Positions 27,729-33,601 of a stretch of DNA of 33,601 nucleotides are shown piece after piece (the stretch's first letter is position 1; every line of letters starts with the position of its first letter). A model generated the notes under the pieces. The model made no database searches. It was not told the DNA's origin and saw only the letters and a program-made list of their open reading frames with translations. The DNA lies in the NCBI RefSeq assembly GCF_018500155.2, contig NZ_JAHBAK020000076.1:1-33601 (forward strand), given 5' to 3'. This DNA comes from Polynucleobacter sp. (lineage in GTDB: Bacteria; Pseudomonadota; Gammaproteobacteria; Burkholderiales; Burkholderiaceae). The translations under genes and the position numbers were made by a program.

Positions 27729-27745
27729 TAGCCTAAATTAGGCTA
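27729..27745. repeat. Perfect palindrome overlapping the rnhA stop codon
   Basis: TAGCCTAA-A-TTAGGCTA has 8-base arms around one base and includes the rnhA stop. A hairpin with a usable loop would have about 6-7 base pairs. It may add to the terminator 9 bases further on or be a dimer-binding site; the sequence does not decide. Confidence 0.5.
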
Positions 27746-28202
27746 AAAACTCTTCCGCGCCCTTGTTGGCTAGTTGATCAGCTAATTCATTACCTGGGTG
27801 GCCATTATGACCCCGTACCCAGTGCCAAGAAATCTCATGATGGGGGAGGAGGGAGTCTAATTCTTGCCATAAATCGGCATTTTTGATCGGTTCTTTGCTG
27901 GCCGTCTTCCAACCCCTTTTTTTCCAGCTCTCTAACCATTCTGTGACCCCTTTTTGGACATACTGCGAGTCTGTCCATAGCTCTACAGTGCTGCGTTGCT
28001 TTAGGGCCTTGAGAGCGAATATAACGGCACTAATTTCCATACGATTATTGGTAGTGAGTTTTTCACCACCGTGGATGTGTTTTTCATGTCCGCCAGATCG
28101 AAGTACGGCACCCCAGCCTCCCGGTCCTGGGTTGCCTTTGCAGGCTCCATCGGTGTAGATGACGATATGAGGGGTGTGGTTTGAAGATCCAGCGTGTGAC
28201 AT
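27738..28202 (-). CDS. rnhA: Ribonuclease HI
   Basis: RNase HI cuts the RNA strand of RNA-DNA hybrids. The four catalytic acids are all in place: D18 ([17 protein letters not shown]), E56 ([12 protein letters not shown]), D78 ([11 protein letters not shown]) and D142 ([13 protein letters not shown]); H132 in [11 protein letters not shown] is the flexible-loop His. Length 154 is typical, with about eight extra N-terminal residues compared with the E. coli enzyme. It is 27 bases downstream of the methyltransferase gene on the same strand, the conserved yafS-rnhA arrangement. Confidence 0.97.
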   Translation of the reverse strand: MSHAGSSNHTPHIVIYTDGACKGNPGPGGWGAVLRSGGHEKHIHGGEKLTTNNRMEISAVIFALKALKQRSTVELWTDSQYVQKGVTEWLESWKKRGWKTASKEPIKNADLWQELDSLLPHHEISWHWVRGHNGHPGNELADQLANKGAEEFLA

Positions 28203-28229
28203 ATTTCTAATGTACTGCTTTTATATTGT

Positions 28230-29042
28230 CTAGGGCGTTTCTTTGATGGGTGTTCGTAATTTACTGCGTTCAGCCGCAGGGCTCAGCTGAGCCATAGTCG
28301 GGGCTCTCATCGTTTGTACCTGGCCAATGAGTCGCATTCCTTGTTGCCTTTTTATAGCCGATACCAAGAAAACGGCGCCAAAAATGGGCCACCAGCGATT
28401 ACCCATGGACTCCATAAAATCCATCCGCTTCATAGCAGCATCACCTTGGAGCGGAAATTTGTAGCAACCAAAGTGACCGCGATCCAAGGAGTAATTCAAC
28501 AGCTGTAACCAGTCCTTAATACGAATTAAGCCAATAAATTGCCCATCTCTAGGCAGGTAAGGGCTTCCAACAAGTCTACTTAAATACTGACGTGCACCCC
28601 ACAAACTAGCGGGATTGAAGCCTGAAATAATTAAGCGACCTTCGGGTCGCAAGACGCGATCCACTTCCCGCAGTATTTGATGTGGATCAGCCGCGAATTC
28701 GAGAACATGAGGTAGCACGATTAAATCTAAGCTCTCATTGGCAAAAGGGAGTTCCGTGGAGTGACCTTCCACCAAATGCCAGCGAAAACGATTTGCTAAT
28801 TCCCGATTGTCATTTGCATGCATCAGCAGGACATGCAAAGGCATGCGGTTTTCGCTTAAGGCATTCATTTGGGGGAGGCCAATTTGTAATGCATGGAAAC
28901 CAAATACATCACACACAATTTGATCAAAGCATCTTTGCTCCCAGCCCAGGACATAGCGCCCTGGAGGAGATTGCAGCCATTTCTCCCAGGAAGTCCAGGG
29001 GGGTGCAGGCATCTGCGAGGGTATGGGTGGGGTTGGTATCAT
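28230..29042 (-). CDS. YafS-like class I SAM-dependent methyltransferase
   Basis: A Methyltransf_11-type protein of about 270 residues, resembling E. coli YafS, which also lies between gloB and rnhA. Shared marks are FGFHALQIG near 48-56, the acidic VLPHVLEFAADPHQILREVDRVL region at about 108-130, and EGRLIISGFNPASLWGAR at about 133-150. The glycine-rich SAM motif I is weak (MPLHVLLMHANDN), so SAM use is inferred from the fold and the target is unknown. ATG 29042 was chosen; TTG 29045 and ATG 29012 are alternatives, and none has a clear ribosome-binding site. Its start lies 6 bases from the divergent gloB start. Confidence 0.85.
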   Translation of the reverse strand: MIPTPPIPSQMPAPPWTSWEKWLQSPPGRYVLGWEQRCFDQIVCDVFGFHALQIGLPQMNALSENRMPLHVLLMHANDNRELANRFRWHLVEGHSTELPFANESLDLIVLPHVLEFAADPHQILREVDRVLRPEGRLIISGFNPASLWGARQYLSRLVGSPYLPRDGQFIGLIRIKDWLQLLNYSLDRGHFGCYKFPLQGDAAMKRMDFMESMGNRWWPIFGAVFLVSAIKRQQGMRLIGQVQTMRAPTMAQLSPAAERSKLRTPIKETP

Positions 29043-29048
29043 CAAGCT

Positions 29049-29858
29049 ATGGATAAGAATACTTTATTGCAGGTATGGCCGATCCCGGCTTTTGATGATA
29101 ACTACATCTGGTGTATTCATGACGGAAAATCCGCAATTGTGGTGGATCCTGGTGACGCTGCACCAGTGCTTGAGTACCTTGCGCGCGCCCAGCTTACTCT
29201 CAAGGGAATCCTTGTTACTCATCACCATGCCGATCATACAGGCGGCATTATTCATTTGCTCAGTGCCCTGGGTAAACACATTCCTGTTTATGGTCCTGCT
29301 GGGGACAACATACCGGGGCGTACACATATTGCACAGGAAGGTGACAAGATAGAAATTGTTTCCCCGCGCATTAGTCTTACGGTTTTTGAAGTTCCTGGTC
29401 ACACCTTAAGCCACATTGCTTACTTTGCCAATATGCAGGCCAACGTGCTTGAGCCCATGTTGTTTTGTGGGGATACCTTGTTTGCTTCTGGCTGTGGTCG
29501 ATTATTCGAAGGCACACCATCGCAAATGAGCCAATCTTTGGCGACATTTGCAGCGCTTCCTAAAAATACCTTGGTGTATTGCACCCATGAATACACCTTA
29601 TCGAACATTCGCTTTGCTCTAGTCGTTGAGCCCAATAATCAGAATTTAATTTCTTGGTCGCAGCAGGCACAAGAACTGCGTAACAAAGGCTTGCCTACAA
29701 TACCAACCACTATTGGCCAAGAGTTGCAGGTCAATCCATTTATGCGCTGCAATCAAGCTGAAGTGGTGTATGCGGCTAAAGCCATAGCTAATCAAGCAGA
29801 CTTACCATCTCCCGCTCATGTACTAGCGGTCATACGCGCCTGGAAAGATCGTTTCTAA
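29049..29858 (+). CDS. gloB: Hydroxyacylglutathione hydrolase (glyoxalase II)
   Basis: Glyoxalase II hydrolyses S-D-lactoylglutathione to D-lactate and glutathione, ending methylglyoxal detoxification. The metallo-beta-lactamase motif THHHADHTGG has H58, H60, D62 and H63; further metal ligands are in FEVPGHTLSHIAY (about 118-130) and FCGDTLFASGCGRLFEG (about 140-156), and the C-terminal THEYTLSN is present. The frame is open further upstream, to 28893, but homology begins at MDKNTLLQVWPIPAFDDNY, so ATG 29049 is taken, giving 269 residues. Its stop shares a base with the mltD start (TAATG). Confidence 0.95.
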   Translation: MDKNTLLQVWPIPAFDDNYIWCIHDGKSAIVVDPGDAAPVLEYLARAQLTLKGILVTHHHADHTGGIIHLLSALGKHIPVYGPAGDNIPGRTHIAQEGDKIEIVSPRISLTVFEVPGHTLSHIAYFANMQANVLEPMLFCGDTLFASGCGRLFEGTPSQMSQSLATFAALPKNTLVYCTHEYTLSNIRFALVVEPNNQNLISWSQQAQELRNKGLPTIPTTIGQELQVNPFMRCNQAEVVYAAKAIANQADLPSPAHVLAVIRAWKDRF

Positions 29859-31279
29859 TGCGGTTGACGTTTGCAGCTGTAGTCCTGCTGGTATTTCTTT
29901 CTGGTTGCGCTAGTACTGGCGATTGGTCCTCTGATACACCAACGAAGACGAGCCCTAAGGCCAGCAGAGCGGCAAGAGTAAATCTCCAGAATCAATCAGT
30001 TAGCAAGGTATACGCGCCTTCAGATAACTTATGGATACGTATTCGAGATGGCTTTCAAATGGAGCCCATGAACAACCCCCAAGAGATGGAGCAATTGCGT
30101 TGGCTCAGTGCTCGACCAGATTATGTGCATCGCTCCATGGCGCGCTCATCGCGTTATTTGTTTTATATCGTTCAGGAAGTCAATGCACGCAATATGCCAA
30201 CCGAGATCGCTTTACTTCCTTTTGTAGAAAGCGCATTTGTAACCCATGCCAAATCTAGTGCAAAAGCAGTAGGGTTATGGCAATTCATGCCGGCAACGGG
30301 TAAAGACTTTCAATTGACGCAAAATGTTTTCCGCGACGAACGCAGAGACGTTTTGCAGTCAACCGATGCTGCGCTAGATTATTTACAACGTTTACATAAT
30401 CAATTTGGTAGTTGGGAATTGGCATGAGCTGCTGATAACTGGGGCGCTGGAAATGTAGCGAAAGCACAAAAACGTAACCTCGCTGCTGGCCTTCCAACCG
30501 ATTATGAGAGCTTAACCATGCCTAAAGAAACGCGCATGTATGTTCCTAAATTAATGGCCTATCGAGCAATAGTGTTGGATCCATCGGCATATGGCATCGT
30601 ATTGCCACAATTAGAGAATCACCCTTACTTTGTTGCTGTTGATGTTGGTAGTGATATTGATGTGGCTTTGGCTATCAAGTTGGCAGAGATTCCTGAGGAT
30701 GAATTCCATAGCCTTAATCCATCATTTAACAAGCCTGTGATTCTGAGTAATGCTAACCAGCAAATTTTGCTGCCTTTTGGCCATGCGGAAATATTTCAGG
30801 CCAATTTAAAAAAATATACTAAACCTCTTGCTACCTGGACTGCCATCAAGGTCAGTAAAACCGAAAGTGTTGATCAAGCAGCTAAAACTTTGGGAGTGGA
30901 TGCAGATGCTTTAAGGCAAGTGAATGGCATACCGAAGGGCATGCGGATTAAAGCAGGTTCTACAGTCATCATTCCTAAAACTGGAAATCGTGCTGGAGAT
31001 GTTTCCTCTGCCTTGGCAGATAACGCAAGCCTGAGCCTGGAGAAGCCGCCACCGCCACCGCCAAAGTGCCCAAAACCCGCTAAAGGGTCAAAAAACAATA
31101 AGGCCGGAAAGTGTCCACCTCCTAAGACGAGTAAGGCAGCTGAAAATGCAGCAAATAAGGGTAAGTCTGCCCCAAATAATGCTGCATCTCAGCATAAATC
31201 CGCATCGACAGGGCTTGCAAAATCTGCGAAAAATGGTAATTCAGCTTCCTCAAGTAATAAGGGAGCTAGTAAAAATTAG
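29858..31279 (+). pseudogene. mltD: Membrane-bound lytic murein transglycosylase D, interrupted by in-frame TGA
   Basis: MltD cleaves peptidoglycan glycan strands at the outer-membrane inner face. The N terminus is a lipoprotein signal with lipobox LSGC (C17). The SLT/GH23 domain has catalytic E124 (LPFVESAF) and GLWQFMPATG at 139-148. Codon 190 (30425-30427) is TGA; the same frame then continues without a stop as AADNWGAGNVAKAQKRN and on to 31279. The expected motif is LAxAAYNxG, so the TGA replaces a Leu-like codon and the conserved Tyr is also changed to Asp. Downstream are two LysM-like segments (codons about 260-305 and 325-375) and a Pro/Lys/Ala/Ser-rich tail. Translation ending at 30427 would leave 189 residues with the catalytic Glu but no complete domain. 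Confidence 0.85.
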
Positions 31280-31311
31280 CAAATTTGAAAACTTTTTTGA
31301 ATAGGTTGACT

Positions 31312-33195
31312 ATGTCCTATAAAGCACACCATGAACGCTCAATTAAAGACCCTGATGGATTTTGGGGGGAGCAGGCAAAGTTAATTCACTGGGAAAAGCC
31401 ATTTGATAAAGTTTTAAATTACGACAAGCCGCCATTTGCCAAATGGTTTGAGGGCGGTCTGACCAATCTTTGCTATAACGCTGTTGATCGTCATTACAAG
31501 ACGAATCCAGATCAACTTGCGCTCGTTGCCGTTTCTACTGAAACCAATCAAGAGAAAGCTTATACATTTAAAGAGCTCTACGAAGAAGTGAATCGTATGG
31601 CTGCAATCTACAAAGCTAACGGCATTAAAAAAGGTGACCGCGTTCTCATTTATATGCCAATGATCGCAGAAGCCTGCTTTGCAATGCTAGCTTGTGCTCG
31701 CATCGGTGCGATTCACTCGGTTGTGTTTGGAGGCTTTGCTTCGCATAGTTTGGCAACTCGTATTGATGATGCACAACCTAAAATGGTAGTAACTGCTGAA
31801 GCGGGTATGCGCGGCGGCAAAGCTGTTCCTTACAAGCCTTTGCTAGACGAGGCAATTTCCTTGGCGACTTACAAGCCAGAAAAAGTATTGATTGTGAATC
31901 GTGGACTTTCTGAATTCACAACTGTCGCTGGCAGGGATTTAGATTACGCCACTGAAAGACAAAAACATCTTAACGATGTAGTGCCCGTGGAGTGGGTTGA
32001 TGCGACGCATCCTTCCTACATTTTGTATACCTCTGGAACAACTGGTAAACCAAAGGGCGTTCAACGCGACACTGGTGGTTATGCAGTTGCCTTAATGTCC
32101 ACGATGAATCACATCTTCTGTGGCAAAGCAGGGGAAACCATGTTCACTACATCAGACATTGGTTGGGTAGTCGGTCATAGCTACATTATTTATGGCCCAT
32201 TGCTAAATGGCATGGCAACCATCATGTATGAAGGTACGCCATTACGTCCTGATGCAGGTATTTGGTGGGAGCTCGTAGCTAAATACAAAGTATCTGTAAT
32301 GTTCTCAGCACCAACGGCAGTGCGTGTCCTCAAAAAGCAAGATCCTGCTTACTTAACGAAACATGATCTTTCAACATTGCGCGCCTTGTTCTTGGCAGGT
32401 GAGCCTCTCGATGAGCCGACTGCCAGCTGGATTCATGACGCTATTAAAAAACCGATTGTTGATAACTATTGGCAGACAGAAACAGGTTGGCCAATGCTCG
32501 CAATTCAGCGTGGTGTTGAAGTGATGCCGCATAAGTTTGGATCTCCTGGCGTGCCATCTTTTGGTTACAACATGAAGCTTTTGGATGATGCTACCTCTGC
32601 AGAGTTGGGAGCAGATCAAAAAGGGGTGATTGCCATTGAAGGTCCATTGCCCCCAGGTTGTATGCAGACTGTTTGGGGTGACGATAAGCGTTTTATCAGC
32701 ACCTACTGGGAAACCATTCCGGGTAAATTGATTTACTCCACCTTTGACTGGGGTATTAAAGATAAAGATGGTTACTTCTTTATTTTGGGTCGTACTGATG
32801 ATGTCATTAACGTTGCAGGTCATAGACTGGGTACGCGTGAAATAGAAGAGAGCATTTCTAGTCACCCAAATATTTCTGAAGTTGCTGTGGTAGGCATCGA
32901 AGATAAGTTGAAAGGGCAAGCCGCCATTGCTTTTGTGATTCCTAAAGATGCTTCTAAGGCGGAAAATCTCGAAAAAGAGTGTATGAAAACCGTCGATGCG
33001 CAACTTGGTGCAATTGCAAGGCCAAGCCACGTTTATGTTGTTGGCGCTCTTCCTAAGACACGTTCAGGAAAGATTGTGCGTCGCGCACTTCAAGCGGTTG
33101 CTGAAGGTCGCGATCCTGGCGACATTAGTACGATGGAAGATCAAACAGTTTTGGCACAAATCAAGACCATTATTGATCAACGTGCTGGCGCTTAA
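31312..33195 (+). CDS. prpE: Propionyl-CoA synthetase (propionate-CoA ligase)
   Basis: An AMP-forming acyl-CoA synthetase that activates propionate with ATP and CoA to propionyl-CoA, feeding the methylcitrate or methylmalonyl routes. The N terminus SYKAHHERSIKDPDGFWGEQ and PPFAKWFEGGLTNLCYNAVDRH are PrpE/ACSS3-like rather than Acs-like. The ATP-binding loop YTSGTTGKPKG starts at Y239, the adenylation motif DNYWQTETGWP is near 382-392, and the acetylation-regulated Lys is K587 in KTRSGKIVRRALQ. I take ATG 31312 (627 residues, beginning MSYKAHH) over in-frame TTG 31285. It begins 32 bases after the mltD frame. It is probably monocistronic, with a strong terminator following. Confidence 0.94.
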   Translation: MSYKAHHERSIKDPDGFWGEQAKLIHWEKPFDKVLNYDKPPFAKWFEGGLTNLCYNAVDRHYKTNPDQLALVAVSTETNQEKAYTFKELYEEVNRMAAIYKANGIKKGDRVLIYMPMIAEACFAMLACARIGAIHSVVFGGFASHSLATRIDDAQPKMVVTAEAGMRGGKAVPYKPLLDEAISLATYKPEKVLIVNRGLSEFTTVAGRDLDYATERQKHLNDVVPVEWVDATHPSYILYTSGTTGKPKGVQRDTGGYAVALMSTMNHIFCGKAGETMFTTSDIGWVVGHSYIIYGPLLNGMATIMYEGTPLRPDAGIWWELVAKYKVSVMFSAPTAVRVLKKQDPAYLTKHDLSTLRALFLAGEPLDEPTASWIHDAIKKPIVDNYWQTETGWPMLAIQRGVEVMPHKFGSPGVPSFGYNMKLLDDATSAELGADQKGVIAIEGPLPPGCMQTVWGDDKRFISTYWETIPGKLIYSTFDWGIKDKDGYFFILGRTDDVINVAGHRLGTREIEESISSHPNISEVAVVGIEDKLKGQAAIAFVIPKDASKAENLEKECMKTVDAQLGAIARPSHVYVVGALPKTRSGKIVRRALQAVAEGRDPGDISTMEDQTVLAQIKTIIDQRAGA

Positions 33196-33218
33196 GCTGT
33201 ATCCATAAACCTTTAGCA

Positions 33219-33264
33219 AAATACCCCCTCCGACCTTGAGGTTTGGAGGGGGTATTTCTTTTGG
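33219..33264 (+). terminator. Strong terminator of prpE
   Basis: AAATACCCCCTCC (33219-33231) pairs perfectly with GGAGGGGGTATTT (33245-33257), with a small inner ACC/GGT stem in the loop, then TTTCTTTT. It begins 23 bases after the prpE stop. Confidence 0.92.
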
Positions 33265-33437
33265 AGCCTAATTGGCTGGGGATTCAAGGGCTTACGAACC
33301 AAAACTGGTATCATTGCAAGGTTCGAAACTAATTAATTACCCTAGCGCTTAAAGACACTCACCTCCCGCATACACAAGCCCCGGGTTGGTCTTTTTGGGG
33401 GTTTTGGGCGTCGGATGGAGCAGGGACTGGAGATGGT

Positions 33438-33576
33438 TTGTCACCCTTGCTTCCTTCTTTTCCTCCTGCCGTATTGGCTTTAGCCGATGGCACCTTATTT
33501 CCCGGTTTTAGTATTGGCGCCTGCGGCGAAACCACTGGTGAAGTCGTTTTCAATACCGCGCTAACGGGTTATCAAG
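33438..33576 (+). CDS. carA: Carbamoyl-phosphate synthase small subunit, 5' part only
   Basis: CarA is the glutaminase subunit of carbamoyl-phosphate synthase, which serves pyrimidine and arginine synthesis. The visible translation, [14 protein letters not shown] followed by [20 protein letters not shown] and NTALTGYQ, is the characteristic CarA N terminus. Start is probably TTG 33438 (MSPLLPSF..), 5 bases after a GGAG at 33429-33432; TTG 33447 (MLPSFPP..) is the alternative. The gene does not continue: after codon GYQ the sequence becomes sequencing adapter, so about 330 residues are missing because the assembly ended, not because the gene is broken. The ~170-base leader contains T- and G-runs but no confident promoter. 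Confidence 0.88.
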
Positions 33577-33601
33577 CTGTCTCTTATACACATCTGACGC
33601 C
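33577..33601. other. Nextera/Tn5 sequencing adapter remnant at the contig end
   Basis: The sequence CTGTCTCTTATACACATCT (33577-33595) is the Tn5 mosaic-end adapter, and the next bases GACGC match the continuation of the Nextera read-1 adapter; only the last base differs. Translated in the carA frame it gives AVSYTHLT, a well-known contaminant peptide. This is not genomic sequence and should be trimmed. Confidence 0.97.

Noticed and set aside
28893..29048. A 52-residue N-terminal extension of gloB starting at ATG 28893
   Set aside because: It overlaps the methyltransferase gene antisense, has no GloB homology, and MDKNTLLQVWPIPAFDDNY at 29049 is the usual start.
30425..30427. Selenocysteine at the in-frame TGA of mltD
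   Set aside because: No MltD selenoproteins are known, the position is a Leu-type residue in homologues, and no convincing SECIS-type stem is visible right after the codon.
30518..31279. A separate 253-residue LysM protein starting at ATG 30518
   Set aside because: It is in the same frame as mltD, begins inside the transglycosylase domain and has no signal peptide or ribosome-binding site; it is the 3' part of the interrupted mltD.
31041..31279. Tandem repeat or mobile element in the Pro/Lys/Ala/Ser-rich 3' end of mltD
   Set aside because: The bias is at amino-acid level only; there is no exact repeat unit or flanking duplication.
32371..33030. A 219-residue open frame antisense to prpE
   Set aside because: It is a long shadow frame within a well-supported gene, with no recognisable domain and no start signal.

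Overview
The window looks like a contig end from a low-to-moderate G+C member of the Burkholderiaceae, most likely Polynucleobacter or a close relative. This is inferred from gene content, protein sequence style and gene order (nuo operon, then Nudix hydrolase, then DUF1178 protein; the dnaQ/rnhA/yafS/gloB/mltD neighbourhood). No database search was run. The right edge is a true assembly end, because the last 25 bases are Nextera/Tn5 adapter sequence joined to the start of carA.

Layout. (1) 1-14138: genes nuoB (5' partial) to nuoN of respiratory complex I, all on + with tiny gaps or ATGA overlaps, closed by a strong terminator. (2) 14150-15415: a Nudix ADP-sugar pyrophosphatase preceded by a perfect palindrome, then a DUF1178 protein, then a terminator. 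(3) 15451-22482: a metabolic block of mmsA (-), an old-yellow-enzyme reductase plus a Bug/TctC periplasmic binding protein (+), an amidase (-), a SprT-like zinc peptidase (+) and a tartrate/D-malate dehydrogenase (+). (4) 22493-29042, all on -: a yafS-like methyltransferase, rnhA, then an MdtA/MdtBC-like adaptor-RND pump pair whose last gene overlaps dnaQ by one base. (5) 29049-31279, on +: gloB, overlapping by one base a mltD lytic transglycosylase that is interrupted by an in-frame TGA. (6) 31312-33601: propionyl-CoA synthetase prpE, a strong terminator, and the first ~46 codons of carA running into adapter.

How the genes fit together. The nuo genes encode the NADH:quinone proton pump. mmsA and prpE both deliver propionyl-CoA, from methylmalonate semialdehyde and from propionate respectively. 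The Bug protein, amidase, OYE and tartrate/malate dehydrogenase suggest scavenging of small organic acids and amides. The dnaQ-rnhA-yafS-gloB-mltD cluster is an old proteobacterial neighbourhood known from E. coli; here an efflux operon sits between rnhA and dnaQ and makes dnaQ its third gene.

I found no CRISPR array, prophage, insertion sequence, tRNA or rRNA, and no clearly new multi-gene system. The most notable points are the dnaQ-efflux coupling, the broken mltD with a second change in the same motif, hairpins embedded in the 3' codons of convergent genes, the almost abutting gloB/yafS start codons, and the adapter at the contig end. No gene-free stretch exceeds 300 bases; the longest, about 240 bases at 33196-33437, holds the prpE terminator and the carA leader.
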